64,000 bases of DNA from Arthrobacter endolithicus (GTDB lineage Bacteria; Actinomycetota; Actinomycetes; Actinomycetales; Micrococcaceae): contig NZ_JAPNLH010000009.1 in the NCBI RefSeq assembly GCF_026627425.1, positions 106,398-170,397 on the forward strand, given 5' to 3'. The notes below the pieces were generated by a model. That model worked only from the letters and a program-made list of their open reading frames with translations, made no database searches and had not been told where the DNA came from. The position numbers and the translations under genes were made by a program. Positions 54,938 to 63,874 of the stretch are shown here, one piece after another. Position 1 is the stretch's first letter, and each line of letters begins with the position of its first letter.

Positions 54938-55714
54938 TCAACTCCACTTGAACCAACGAATTGCCGCTGCGGAGGCCACAACCGACCACCCTAATAAGAC
55001 TACAACTGCCAAAATATTGAACTCGCCGTGCACCAGCGCACCCCGCATGGCCTCACCCAGCGCGCCAGAGGGAAGGAAATGCACGACGGCGGACACTGTG
55101 TCCGGCAGGCGGGTGGGCGGCAGTACTATGCCGCCCAAGGCGCCGAACAGTATCCACAACAGATTCGTGATGGCCAGCGTGGCTTCCGGGCGGACCGTGC
55201 CGGCCACCAGCAGGCCCAGAGCGGTAAAGGCTACGGCACCAAGAGCCAGCAGCGGGATGCCGAGCAGGATGCCTGCCAGGGGCGGCTGCCACCCCAGGAA
55301 GAGGGCGACGGCGGCGACGACGATTGCCTGCAGCACCAGTACCGCGAGCACGGCCAGCACCTTGCCGGCAATCAGGCCGCCCTTGCCCAGCGGGGTGGTG
55401 GACAGGAAACGCAGCACGCCGTAGCGGCGGTCGAATCCGGTGGCTATGCCTTGACCGGTGAAGGCCGTGGACATTGCACACAGTGCCAGCACCCCGGGGG
55501 TGGCTACGTTGATGCGGCTGGCACCAAGACCATCGAGCAGGGGAGTGACGGCCAATGCCACCAGGACCATCAGCGGCAGCACTATTGCCAAGATCAACTG
55601 CTCACCGTTGCGCAGCATGGTCAGTGTTTCGTAGCGGCCCTGCAGCATGATCCGGCGGCCCAGGGCCGCCGGCTTCGAGCGGGCCGAGAGCGGGCGCGTG
55701 GCGGGAAGAGTCAT
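54938..55714 (-). CDS. ABC-2 type transporter permease
   Basis: About 258 residues with six membrane segments and the ABC-2 pattern (MLRNGEQLILAIVLPLMVLVALAV, RYGVLRFLSTTPLGKGGLIAGKVLAV, LWILFGALGGIVLPPTRLPDTV). The frame is open to 55810, but ATG 55714 overlaps the ATPase stop (ATGA). It works with the adjacent ATPase. The same gene pair lies between ctaA and sufR in other Actinobacteria; a heme-related or oxidase-assembly role is possible but unproven. Confidence 0.92.
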   Translation of the reverse strand: MTLPATRPLSARSKPAALGRRIMLQGRYETLTMLRNGEQLILAIVLPLMVLVALAVTPLLDGLGASRINVATPGVLALCAMSTAFTGQGIATGFDRRYGVLRFLSTTPLGKGGLIAGKVLAVLAVLVLQAIVVAAVALFLGWQPPLAGILLGIPLLALGAVAFTALGLLVAGTVRPEATLAITNLLWILFGALGGIVLPPTRLPDTVSAVVHFLPSGALGEAMRGALVHGEFNILAVVVLLGWSVVASAAAIRWFKWS

Positions 55715-56667
55715 CGAAGCTCCGTTCCGGACAGTGCCAGGAATACGTCCTCCAGGGATCGCGAGGCCAGGTGCAAGGAGGTGGGCATGACGTCCAGAGC
55801 CGCCCACCATCGGGCGAGCTCGAGCAGATCACCGGGTTCCAGGGCGCCGGTGACGGAGTAACTCCCCGGCCGCGTCTGGCTCACCGACAATTCGCGGCGA
55901 AGCGCCGCGGCAGGATCGAGCCCCGGGGGCGCCTCGAAGGTGACGGTGCGTTGCGCTTCCGCCGACGTGGCCTGGCTGAGCAACTGCGCGACGGTTCCGG
56001 CAGCAACGGTGGCGCCGGCGTCGACGATGTAGACGTAATCTGCTAATTTCTGCGCATCATCGAGTAGATGAGTGGTCAAAATGATGGCCAGGCCCTCGTC
56101 CCGCAGTTCGCGGATCAGGTCAAAAACCATCAGCCTGGCCTGCGGGTCCAGCCCGGCACTGGGTTCGTCCAAAAAGAGGACTTCAGGGTTGCCGACCAGG
56201 CTTGCCGCCAGAGCCACCCGCTGTTTCTGCCCGCCGGAGAGCCTGCGGATTGCCGTGTCGGCGAAGGCCCTGATGCCCAGCCGGTCCGCCAACTCGTCGA
56301 CGGAGCGCGGGGACTCATACATTTGGGCCACATGCCGCAGCAGCGGGAGCGGATGCGCGGACGGAGGCAGGCCGCCATCCTGCAGCATGACTCCCACCCT
56401 GGCACGAAGAGCGGCGCTAGGCTTGTCCGGGTCCTCGCCAAGCAGCGAGATCGTTCCGCCATCGCGGCGCTGCAGCCCCTGTGCACATTCAATCGTGGTG
56501 GTCTTGCCGGCTCCGTTTGCCCCTAGCAGTGCCGTCACCTGGCCGAACCGAGCGGTGAGGTACACGCCGCTGATGATGCGTTTCATGCGGCCGTCCAATG
56601 CGGGGATCGGGCCGACATCGCGGATCAAGCCGTCGATGATCAGGGCGGGGGCGGTAGGTTTTGACAC
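55711..56667 (-). CDS. ABC transporter ATP-binding protein
   Basis: The 318-residue ATPase has Walker A GANGAGKTT, signature LSGGQKQR, Walker B VLFLDEPSAGLD and the switch His in TTHLLDDAQ. A C-terminal domain of about 90 residues, as in DrrA/CcmA-like drug or lipid exporters, ends SLEDVFLALSG. The start is GTG 56667, six bases after TAGAAT on its strand, so the operon is probably leaderless. It is divergent from sufR. Confidence 0.93.
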   Translation of the reverse strand: MSKPTAPALIIDGLIRDVGPIPALDGRMKRIISGVYLTARFGQVTALLGANGAGKTTTIECAQGLQRRDGGTISLLGEDPDKPSAALRARVGVMLQDGGLPPSAHPLPLLRHVAQMYESPRSVDELADRLGIRAFADTAIRRLSGGQKQRVALAASLVGNPEVLFLDEPSAGLDPQARLMVFDLIRELRDEGLAIILTTHLLDDAQKLADYVYIVDAGATVAAGTVAQLLSQATSAEAQRTVTFEAPPGLDPAAALRRELSVSQTRPGSYSVTGALEPGDLLELARWWAALDVMPTSLHLASRSLEDVFLALSGTELR

Positions 56668-56673
56668 AGGGCC

Positions 56674-56679
56674 ATTCTA
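56674..56679 (-). promoter_or_regulatory. -10 box TAGAAT of a leaderless ABC-ctaA operon promoter
   Basis: On the minus strand TAGAAT lies six bases before GTG 56667, with no ribosome site between them. Confidence 0.55.
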
Positions 56680-56727
56680 CGGGATGTAGTAGACGGGCAG
56701 TGAGCCTGGCCGTGCGGTGCTTCGGGT

Positions 56728-56759
56728 AGGTTAACCTTACTGGCCAGCGGGACTAAATT
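56728..56759 (+). promoter_or_regulatory. Probable sufR-suf promoter with palindrome over the -35 box
   Basis: TTAACC (56731-56736) and TAAATT (56754-56759) are separated by 17 bases. The -35 box lies within a perfect 10-bp palindrome AGGTTAACCT (56728-56737). A repressor bound there would control the suf operon and possibly the divergent ABC-ctaA operon. The half-site resembles those of iron regulators of the DtxR/IdeR family, but the full 19-bp IdeR box is not present. Confidence 0.5.
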
Positions 56760-56823
56760 AGATCATGATTGTGTTGTCTAATATATGCAGTCAATCGACG
56801 TGTCCTCAGTCCGGCGCAGACTT

Positions 56824-56864
56824 TTGATCCAGGCATAATTGATCCAGCAATTTTTGATTTAGCA
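56824..56864 (+). repeat. Three-copy 15-bp direct repeat before sufR
   Basis: TTGATCCAGGCA, TTGATCCAGCA and TTGATTTAGCA begin at 56824, 56839 and 56854, exactly 15 bases apart. They lie just upstream of the sufR ribosome site. Confidence 0.8.
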
Positions 56865-56881
56865 GGGAGTGGAGGTGCTTC

Positions 56882-57676
56882 GTGAGTTTGCCAGCTAGCC
56901 AACCGCCGGTCGAGCCGCCTCACGGACACAGGTCCGGTCCGCTGGCCGAAAGCGATGAACGGACCCGAGACCGGGTACGGGCAGCCGTCCTGGAGCATGG
57001 GCCGGTAAGCGCCGCCCAGCTTGGAACACTGCTGGGGTTAACCCCAGCAGCCGTCCGCCGGCACTTGGACACGTTGTCCCATGCAGGTGTCATCGAGGTC
57101 AAGCTGATCAGCAACGCCAAATCCGGCGCCGGCCGGCCGGCCCGCCGTTACGTGCTGTCGCGGCGGGGGCAAAGTGAACTCGGTGACGACTATTTGGAGA
57201 TAGCCCGCACGGCTCTGGAGCAGCTTTCCCTTCTCGGCGGCGACGCCGCCGTCAAGGATTTTGCCGCCAGCCGCTTTGCCGGGATGGAACGGCGCTATCT
57301 GCCTATCGTGGAGGCAGCCGGGTCCGATGTCGCGAAACGATCCCGCGCGCTGGCCGAGGCCCTCAGCGGTGATGGTTTCGTGGCATCAGCGGCGACTATC
57401 CACGGCGCGTCGGCACTGTCTGCCCAGCAGTTGTGCCAGGGACATTGCCCGGTTCAAGAGCTCGCCACAGAATTTCCACAGTTCTGCGACGCGGAAACCG
57501 AAGTTTTTGCCCGCTTGCTCGGAGTGGATGTGCGTCGGCTTTCGACGCTGGCCCGCGGCGGGCATGTCTGCACGACCCATATACCAACGGGACGGGTCAG
57601 GGGGCCGGCCGTTGTGGCAGGCCCCGGGGCCCGGCCGCTTAGTGAAGCATCCAACCATCAGCAAGAAAGGCCGTGA
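56882..57676 (+). CDS. sufR: SufR-like Fe-S-sensing repressor
   Basis: The 264-residue protein has an N-terminal winged helix (about residues 30-95, [26 protein letters not shown]) and a C-terminal cluster-binding domain with Cys185, Cys189, Cys202 and Cys230 ([22 protein letters not shown]). This matches SufR, which holds an Fe-S cluster and represses the suf operon when clusters are sufficient. GTG 56882 follows GGAGG. Its stop overlaps the sufB start (TGATG), placing the regulator first in the operon it controls. Confidence 0.93.
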   Translation: MSLPASQPPVEPPHGHRSGPLAESDERTRDRVRAAVLEHGPVSAAQLGTLLGLTPAAVRRHLDTLSHAGVIEVKLISNAKSGAGRPARRYVLSRRGQSELGDDYLEIARTALEQLSLLGGDAAVKDFAASRFAGMERRYLPIVEAAGSDVAKRSRALAEALSGDGFVASAATIHGASALSAQQLCQGHCPVQELATEFPQFCDAETEVFARLLGVDVRRLSTLARGGHVCTTHIPTGRVRGPAVVAGPGARPLSEASNHQQERP

Positions 57677-59151
57677 TGACTGATCAAATAGCGCACGACG
57701 TAGGCGCAAAGAGTGTTGTCGAGGACACCACGATTTCGCACATCCTGGAAAACAACCCGGAGTTGGAAGGCATCGGTAATTATGCCTTCGGCTGGTCGGA
57801 CAAAAACGAGGTCAGCGACAATGCCCGCCGCGGCATCAATGAGGACGTGGTGCGGGATATTTCGGCCAAAAAAGGCGAGCCGGAGTGGATGCTGGATCTA
57901 CGCCTGAAGGGGCTGAAGTATTTCGACCGCAAGCCCATGCCTACCTGGGGTGCCGACCTCTCCGGCATTGACTTCGACAACATTAAATACTTTGTCCGCT
58001 CCACGGAGTCGCAGGCCAAATCGTGGGAGGACCTCCCGGAGGACATCCGGAACACGTACGAAAAGCTCGGTATCCCAGAGGCCGAGCGCAGCCGTCTGGT
58101 TTCCGGCGTCGCGGCCCAGTATGAGTCCGAGGTGGTCTACCACCAGCTCCGCGAGGACCTGGAACGGCAGGGCGTGATCTTCCTGGACACGGATACCGCG
58201 TTGAAGGAACACCCGGAGATCATGCGTGAGTACTTCGGCACCATCATTCCGGTGGGGGATAACAAGTTCGCCTCGCTCAATACCGCGGCATGGTCCGGCG
58301 GGTCGTTCGTCTATGTGCCCAAGGGCGTTCACGTTGAGATCCCGCTGCAGGCGTACTTCCGCATCAACACGGAGAACATGGGCCAGTTTGAGCGCACGCT
58401 GATCATCGCGGATGAGGACAGCTACGTTCATTACATCGAGGGCTGCACCGCACCGATTTACACTTCGGACTCGCTGCACTCCGCCGTTGTCGAAATCGTC
58501 GTCAAAAAAGGTGCCCGCGTACGGTACACGACCATTCAGAACTGGTCGAACAACGTGTACAACCTCGTAACGAAGCGTGCCATTGCGCATGAGGGTGCGA
58601 CCATGGAGTGGGTCGACGGCAATATCGGCTCCAAGGTGACCATGAAGTACCCGGCCGTCTACTTGGTTGGCGAGCATGCGAAGGGTGAAACCCTCTCGGT
58701 CGCCTTTGCCGGCGAGGGCCAGCACCAGGACACCGGGTCCAAGATGGTGCATATTGCGCCGAACACGAAGTCGTCCATTATTTCCAAATCGGTGGCCCGC
58801 GGCGGTGGCCGTTCGGCATACCGCGGCCTGGTGCAGATCCGTGAGGGCGCAACGCATTCGGCCAACACCGTCCGTTGCGATGCCTTGCTGGTGGACACGA
58901 TTTCCCGCTCCGACACGTATCCGTACGTCGACGTCCGCGAAGACGATGTCTCCATGGGACACGAGGCAACGGTGTCCCGGGTGAGCGAGGAGCAGCTGTT
59001 CTACCTGATGTCCCGCGGAATGCCTGAGGACGAGGCCATGGCGATGATTGTGCGCGGATTTATTGAACCGATTGCACGTGAGCTGCCGATGGAGTACGCC
59101 CTGGAGCTTAACCGGCTGATCGAACTTCAAATGGAAGGGGCGGTGGGTTAA
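57676..59151 (+). CDS. sufB: Fe-S cluster scaffold protein SufB
   Basis: About 491 residues. Family segments include [76 protein letters not shown] and [27 protein letters not shown]. SufB is the scaffold on which clusters are built, in complex with SufC and SufD. No intein is present, unlike in mycobacteria. ATG 57676 is preferred over the adjacent GTG 57673 because of the AAAGG spacing. sufD overlaps by one base. Confidence 0.97.
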   Translation: MTDQIAHDVGAKSVVEDTTISHILENNPELEGIGNYAFGWSDKNEVSDNARRGINEDVVRDISAKKGEPEWMLDLRLKGLKYFDRKPMPTWGADLSGIDFDNIKYFVRSTESQAKSWEDLPEDIRNTYEKLGIPEAERSRLVSGVAAQYESEVVYHQLREDLERQGVIFLDTDTALKEHPEIMREYFGTIIPVGDNKFASLNTAAWSGGSFVYVPKGVHVEIPLQAYFRINTENMGQFERTLIIADEDSYVHYIEGCTAPIYTSDSLHSAVVEIVVKKGARVRYTTIQNWSNNVYNLVTKRAIAHEGATMEWVDGNIGSKVTMKYPAVYLVGEHAKGETLSVAFAGEGQHQDTGSKMVHIAPNTKSSIISKSVARGGGRSAYRGLVQIREGATHSANTVRCDALLVDTISRSDTYPYVDVREDDVSMGHEATVSRVSEEQLFYLMSRGMPEDEAMAMIVRGFIEPIARELPMEYALELNRLIELQMEGAVG

Positions 59152-60437
59152 TGACCAACGCTGAACTGACAAAGGAAACATCCGCCGCCAGCAATATTCG
59201 CCGGATCGCGGGTATGGACGAGGAGGGTGAGCAGCTCTCCGAGATCAACCCGGTGTCCTCCCCGCTCGGCGGCGCGGCAGCGAAGTCGCACAGTCACGGG
59301 GCAGGCGCGGGTATTCCGGACAGCTCACGGGCCGGACGGCTGACCTCATATCAGGTGGCTGATTTCCCGGCGATCACGGGACGCGAAGAGGACTGGCGGT
59401 TCACGCCGCTGAAGCGATTGCGCGGATTGGACAGGCTGGCGCTCGACGGCGCAGCCCCCACCGTGGAAGTCCTAAAGCCCGATGCTGTGACCATCGAAAC
59501 CGTGGGCCGGGAGGACGCACGGATCGGAAGTGCGGGCATTCCCGACGACCGCGTCTCTGCCGCCGCGTGGGGTGCCTTCGCCGAGGCCACCGTCATCACC
59601 GTTCCGGCCAATTTTGACGGCCGCTCCGAGGAGCAGGTCACCACGGTGACGTTGACCGGGGCGGGACATGCTCCGGCAGCCAGCCACGTCTTTGTGCACG
59701 CCAAGGCCAATTCTGACGCCGTCGTCGTCCTTGATCACCGCGGCTCGGCCGTTGTATCCGAGAATGTCGAAATTCTGGTGGCGGACGGCGCCCGGCTGAC
59801 AGTGGTCAGCATTCAGGACTGGGCAGACGGCACCACGCACGCCAGCTCCCAGCAGATGAAGATCGGCCGCGACGCCAAGCTCAAGCACGTTGTGGTCAAC
59901 CTTGGTGGGGACCTGGTCCGCATTAATCCCTCGGCCCGTTTCGCGGGTACCGGCGGCGACGTCGAAATGTATGGTCTGTATTTTGCCGACGCCGGCCAGC
60001 ACTTTGAGCAGCGGATTTTCGTTGACCATTCGGTGCCCAACTGCAAATCACGCGTTACCTATAAGGGCGCGCTTCAGGGTAAGGATGCGCACTCGGTGTG
60101 GGTTGGCGACGTGCTGATCCGCAAGGAAGCCGAGGGTACCGACACCTACGAAATGAACAGAAACCTGATCCTCACGCAGGGCGCGCGGGCGGACTCCGTG
60201 CCAAACCTGGAGATAGAAACGGGACTGATCGAGGGCGCCGGGCACGCCAGTGCCACCGGCCGGTTCGACGACGAGCAGCTGTTCTACCTGCAGGCCCGCG
60301 GAATTCCCGAGGACGTAGCACGGCGCCTGGTGGTCCGTGGCTTCCTGAACGAAATTATTCAGCAGATCAAGGTTCCGGCCCTCGAAGAGCGGCTCCGGGA
60401 CGCAGTTGAACACGAATTGAAGGCGGGCTCGCTCTGA
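59151..60437 (+). CDS. sufD: Fe-S cluster assembly protein SufD
   Basis: The 428-residue protein shares the SufB/D beta-helix core: SHVFVHAKANSDAVVVLDHRG, GDVEMYGLYFADAGQHFEQRIFVDHSVPNCKSRVTYKGALQGKDAHSVWVGDVLIRKEAEGTDTYEMNRNLIL. The His in the VDHSVPNC segment is a likely cluster-forming residue. An N-terminal region rich in Ala, Gly and Ser (about 1-60) is variable. TAATG overlap with sufB and ATGA-like overlap with the next gene show tight coupling. Confidence 0.95.
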   Translation: MTNAELTKETSAASNIRRIAGMDEEGEQLSEINPVSSPLGGAAAKSHSHGAGAGIPDSSRAGRLTSYQVADFPAITGREEDWRFTPLKRLRGLDRLALDGAAPTVEVLKPDAVTIETVGREDARIGSAGIPDDRVSAAAWGAFAEATVITVPANFDGRSEEQVTTVTLTGAGHAPAASHVFVHAKANSDAVVVLDHRGSAVVSENVEILVADGARLTVVSIQDWADGTTHASSQQMKIGRDAKLKHVVVNLGGDLVRINPSARFAGTGGDVEMYGLYFADAGQHFEQRIFVDHSVPNCKSRVTYKGALQGKDAHSVWVGDVLIRKEAEGTDTYEMNRNLILTQGARADSVPNLEIETGLIEGAGHASATGRFDDEQLFYLQARGIPEDVARRLVVRGFLNEIIQQIKVPALEERLRDAVEHELKAGSL

Positions 60438-60814
60438 TGAGTGCCCCCTCGGAATACCGCCAACCGGCCGGCCGTCTTGTCTGCACCGTAGGCGACGTGG
60501 GCCTCAAAAGCGCCGTGCGCCTTGAGGTGGACGGTTTTGCCGTTGCTGTGGTTAAAGACTCCGAGGGGAATCTGTTCGCCGTCGGCGACGCCTGCTCGCA
60601 TGGGGAAATTTCCCTCAGCGAGGGAGACGTCGAGGGCCAGACCATTGAGTGCTGGGCGCACGGGAGCTCGTTTGATCTGCGCACCGGCGAAGCACTGACG
60701 TTGCCGGCTTACGAGCCGATACCCGTGTTTGCGCTGGCCGTGGACAGCGGGAACGTGTACGTGGACGTGGAAAACATTCTTAACGGGGTTGCCGCCCCGG
60801 AACTCGAAGCTTAA
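60437..60814 (+). CDS. Rieske-type [2Fe-2S] ferredoxin in the suf operon
   Basis: The 125-residue protein has a single Rieske domain with ligands Cys53, His55, Cys72 and His75 (ACSHGEISL and ECWAHGSSFD). It resembles the ferredoxin subunits of ring-hydroxylating oxygenases and NirD, yet no oxygenase gene is near. Such a gene between sufD and sufC is common in Actinobacteria; electron donation to assembly or repair is inferred. The ATG at 60437 overlaps the sufD stop by one base. Confidence 0.92.
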   Translation: MSAPSEYRQPAGRLVCTVGDVGLKSAVRLEVDGFAVAVVKDSEGNLFAVGDACSHGEISLSEGDVEGQTIECWAHGSSFDLRTGEALTLPAYEPIPVFALAVDSGNVYVDVENILNGVAAPELEA

Positions 60815-60830
60815 AAGGAGAAATTAGGGT

Positions 60831-61595
60831 ATGTCTACTCTGGAAATCAAGGACCTGCACGTCAGTATCGACACTGAGCAGGGCAAAAAGCCGATTCTCA
60901 AGGGCGTTAGCCTTTCCATCAACTCGGGTGAGACGCACGCCATTATGGGGCCCAACGGTTCCGGCAAATCCACTCTTGCATCCACGATTGCGGGCCACCC
61001 CCGCTACGTGGTGGACAGCGGTTCCATCACCCTGGACGGGGAAGATGTGTTGGCGATGAGCGTTGACAAGCGCGCCCGCGCGGGACTTTTTCTGGCCATG
61101 CAGTACCCGGTCGAAATTCCGGGGGTAACGGTGACCAATTTCCTGCGCACTGCCAAGACGGCAATTGATGGCGAGGCCCCTAAACTGCGGACCTGGACCA
61201 AGGACGTCAAGGACGCCATGGCCCAGCTCCGGATCGAACCCGAGTTTGCCGCACGCAACGTCAACGAGGGTTTCTCCGGAGGTGAAAAGAAGCGGCACGA
61301 GATTCTGCAGTTGGAGCTCTTCAAGCCCAAATTCGCAATCCTGGACGAGACCGATTCTGGGCTCGACGTGGATGCCCTCAAGGTTGTGTCCGAGGGTGTC
61401 ATGCGCGCCAACGAAGACGGCACCATGGGCACGCTGCTGATCACCCACTACACCCGCATCCTGCGCTACATTAAGCCGGACTTTGTCCATGTCTTTGTTG
61501 ACGGCAACATTGCCGAGCAGGGCGGTCCAGAGCTGGCGGACCGGCTTGAAGCAGAAGGCTATGACCGCTTCCTGCCCGCAGCAGCCCAAGCCTAA
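60831..61595 (+). CDS. sufC: Fe-S assembly ATPase SufC
   Basis: The 254-residue ABC-type ATPase has Walker A GPNGSGKST, the SufC signature FSGGEKKRHEILQ and Walker B FAILDETDSGLD. It drives cluster assembly on SufB-SufD. ATG 60831 has AAGGAG upstream, within a 16-bp gap. sufT follows after 22 bases. Confidence 0.97.
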   Translation: MSTLEIKDLHVSIDTEQGKKPILKGVSLSINSGETHAIMGPNGSGKSTLASTIAGHPRYVVDSGSITLDGEDVLAMSVDKRARAGLFLAMQYPVEIPGVTVTNFLRTAKTAIDGEAPKLRTWTKDVKDAMAQLRIEPEFAARNVNEGFSGGEKKRHEILQLELFKPKFAILDETDSGLDVDALKVVSEGVMRANEDGTMGTLLITHYTRILRYIKPDFVHVFVDGNIAEQGGPELADRLEAEGYDRFLPAAAQA

Positions 61596-61617
61596 TTTCA
61601 TCCGCGAGGATGGATAA

Positions 61618-61977
61618 ATGTCAGAAGGAATCATGACTGAGACCAGCACCACCCCAGCCAATCCGGCACAGACGAACCTTGAGGACGTAGAAGAAGCCCT
61701 CAAGGATGTCATTGACCCCGAACTGGGCGTCAATGTGGTCGATTTGGGCCTGTTGTACGGCCTGCGCTATGCCGAGGACGGTGCTCTGCTCATCGACATG
61801 ACCCTGACCACGGCGGCATGCCCGCTGCAGGATGTTATTGAAGAGCAGGTCGAGAGCTCCGTCAGCGATCTTGTCGACGAGTGGCGGATCAACTGGGTGT
61901 GGATGCCGCCGTGGGGGCCGGAAAAGATCACCGACGACGGTCGGGACCAGATGCGGGCCCTGGGCTTCAACATCTAA
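61618..61977 (+). CDS. sufT: Metal-sulfur cluster assembly factor SufT (DUF59/MIP18)
   Basis: The 119-residue protein is a single DUF59 domain: DVIDPELGVNVVDLGLLYGLRYA, LTTAACPLQDVIEEQV with the conserved Cys, and VWMPPWGPEKITDDGRDQMRALGF. It helps deliver clusters to target proteins. ATG 61618 or ATG 61633 (MTETST) may be used; GGAT and AAGGA sites suit each respectively. sufS and sufU, which usually lie between sufC and sufT in mycobacteria, are absent from this window. Confidence 0.92.
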   Translation: MSEGIMTETSTTPANPAQTNLEDVEEALKDVIDPELGVNVVDLGLLYGLRYAEDGALLIDMTLTTAACPLQDVIEEQVESSVSDLVDEWRINWVWMPPWGPEKITDDGRDQMRALGFNI

Positions 61978-62008
61978 GCATCACTGCATCGCTACGGTCT
62001 GGACAACC

Positions 62009-62038
62009 GCCGCCGACCCTCGACCAAGGGTCGGCGGC
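62009..62038 (+). terminator. Perfect 12-bp stem after the suf operon
   Basis: GCCGCCGACCCT (62009-62020) pairs with AGGGTCGGCGGC (62027-62038) around a 6-nt loop, 31 bases after the sufT stop. There is no T-run, but the strength and position suggest a transcription end or mRNA 3' boundary. Confidence 0.7.
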
Positions 62039-62079
62039 ATGCGGTCGATGTCCAGCGTCGAGCGGGCGTTCGCAGGGGA

Positions 62080-62640
62080 GGGTGCTGGCTGGAACCGCGG
62101 GCGCAGCGGGGAAAACGAAGGACCAGAGCCCAGCAACCGGCGCGTCAGCGGCTCCGGTGAGTAGCTTGAGTGTCCGGGGCGCTGACATCTCTTTCACTCT
62201 GCAGGAGGTGGCCATTGGCACGGCGGTCCGGGATGCCGCCGGTGTTCGTCCAATCGAACAACTGCTTGCCAGCCGTGGTGCCAACACCCTCCGATTGCGG
62301 TTGTGGGTCAACCCCCTTCCCGGGACTAGTGGGCTCGCCGAGACGCTCGTAATGGCGCGTCGGGCGCGCGATGCTGGCCTGCGCATCATCCTAAGTTTGC
62401 ACTACTCGGACACCTGGGCCGACGGTAAATCGCAATCGATGCCCAAATCATGGCGAATGTTTGACGACGCCCAACTGCTCAGTGCCGTAGAAAGCTACAC
62501 CCGCATCGTCGTCGGCGCCTTAGACCAGCAGGGTACGCCAGCAGACGTTGTTCAGACCGGCAACGAGATCAGCAGGGGGATGCTTTGGCCCGCCGGGCAG
62601 GTTTACCGCTCCGATGGCGAGCTGGTCTGTGCCTTTTGGC
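62080..62640 (+). pseudogene. Fragment of a GH53 arabinogalactan endo-beta-1,4-galactanase
   Basis: One frame reads VRGADISFTL, LRLRLWVNPLPGTSGLAETL, LSLHYSDTWADGKSQSMPKSW and VVQTGNEISRGMLWPAGQV, all hallmarks of family GH53, including the catalytic acid Glu in GNEI. About 150 residues are present; the second half of the barrel with the nucleophile Glu is missing. After about 62620 the frame continues without GH53 similarity. At the 5' side an Ala/Gly/Thr-rich stretch looks like the end of a secretion-signal linker, but there is no start codon with a signal peptide. It is therefore a fragment truncated at both ends. Confidence 0.78.
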
Positions 62641-62756
62641 GTAATTGGCGGCGTTTTCACAGCGCAATCTGGCGCACGGCGCAGCCCGCACGGAGATCCC
62701 TGAACGCACGCCTTGTGGGTGGCGTGTTCCGGGGACATGCGGTGCTCGCGAATTGC

Positions 62757-63419
62757 TCACGGTCTTTTTGTTGGTCTGAGTTGGATTAGCTTCGCGAGTT
62801 CGTATGCCGTGTGGCGGTCATTTTCGTTGGCGACGAAAACCCGGCCGATCAGTAGGGCGGCGTTGTGAGGAACGTCGATCCGGGTCATGCCAGGTGGCGT
62901 ACTGCCGTGCCATGTGAGTGCGCAGAGGAGGAAGTCGCCGCTACTGGTTCCGGTGGTACGTTTGCCCACGTAGGCGAAGTTGGCGCCGCTGGTCGGGTCG
63001 GTGAATTGCACGCTGTAATAGCGTTGTTCCATCTCGGGCACGTGCAGCACTCGTGGTCCGGCGCTGACATCCAACCAGCCGCCAAAGTAAAGGACGTCAT
63101 CGGTGCCGGTCGCGATGACGCTTCCGGACAAGGCGGACTGGGACGGGCTCTCTGGTACGGCATAAATCGTGTTCACTGGGATCGGTCCCTCGCCTAGCCC
63201 GTGCCGGATAAATATTCGTTTAAAGCCGCCCAACGTAATCCGCGGCCAGAAGTAGATGAAGACGAACGTACCGATCACCCAGATGGCCGCAGTTGTCGCT
63301 GCCAGCACAATGATCGAGCCCAGACCACCGGCCGAAATTCGCCTGGAGGTGACCCACGCGAAGATTGCCAGGATGGCGATCGTCACCGCAGTGGCATATT
63401 TCAGGATGAAGCGATTCAT
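62757..63419 (-). CDS. DUF1254-domain membrane protein
   Basis: The 220-residue protein has two N-terminal membrane helices (TAVTIAILAIFAWVTSRRI and LGSIIVLAATTAAIWVIGTFVFIYFWP) followed by a DUF1254 domain (NTIYAVPESPSQSALSGSVIATGTDDVLYFGGWLDVSAGPRVLHVPEMEQRYYSVQFTD). The domain is usually found with DUF1214, here encoded by the overlapping upstream gene (ATGA). Its function is unknown. The gene seems intact, but its operon partner is cut by an insertion element, so expression may be lost. Confidence 0.85.
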   Translation of the reverse strand: MNRFILKYATAVTIAILAIFAWVTSRRISAGGLGSIIVLAATTAAIWVIGTFVFIYFWPRITLGGFKRIFIRHGLGEGPIPVNTIYAVPESPSQSALSGSVIATGTDDVLYFGGWLDVSAGPRVLHVPEMEQRYYSVQFTDPTSGANFAYVGKRTTGTSSGDFLLCALTWHGSTPPGMTRIDVPHNAALLIGRVFVANENDRHTAYELAKLIQLRPTKRP

Positions 63420-63874
63420 GACGGCACCCGTATGACCGGAGGAACCTGGTACCGGCCGTCTACGATGGCCGCTCCGGGGAGGTAGGCGCGGAGCATGAGC
63501 TTGAACCGGCCGGGCGGTGTCGCTACCCAGTTCTGCGCCGCACCGGATGGCTGGTGCGGCTGGAGCAGAATGTCCACTGAGCCGTCGGCGTTCGTCACGA
63601 GACCGGAGTGGTCATTCACGCTTGCCCGCCCGGTTGGGGCGTTGACCATATAGCCGACGGTGTCCGTCGCGGTAAGTGACCAGAAGGCATCATTCGGTGG
63701 AAGCTGACCTGCCGGGAAATGAAGGCGATACGCATGCTCGCCACTGAGACGGTTCCCCGCGTCATCACTGGCCGCTGTCCAGTAGGCGGCCTCTTCAAAC
63801 ACGTTGACCACCGGGAGTGCCTTCTGCAAGGCCGCTCGAACGAGGAGTCCGTTGCCGGGATGGCCAGCTTTGCG
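63416..63874 (-). pseudogene. DUF1214-domain gene truncated by an IS21-type element
   Basis: Reading minus-strand from about 63874, codons give KAGHPGNGLLVRAALQKALPVVNVFEEAAYWTAASD and then a DUF1214 domain (AYRLHFPAGQLPPNDAFWSLTATDTVGYMVNAP, QNWVATPPGRFKLMLRAYLP). No ATG or GTG precedes this; the frame runs into a stop within the insertion element. TTG 63829 is the only internal option and would drop conserved residues. The 5' end with its expected membrane anchor has been separated by the insertion. Confidence 0.75.

Noticed and set aside
56728..56737. AGGTTAACCT as an IdeR/DtxR iron box
   Set aside because: The half-sites fit, but the central bases of the 19-bp iron box are missing, so it is listed only as a palindrome of unknown regulator.
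62620..62760. Continuation of the GH53 protein after GMLWPAGQV
   Set aside because: The frame stays open, but the residues no longer resemble GH53 in any of the three forward frames, so the fragment is ended at about 62640.
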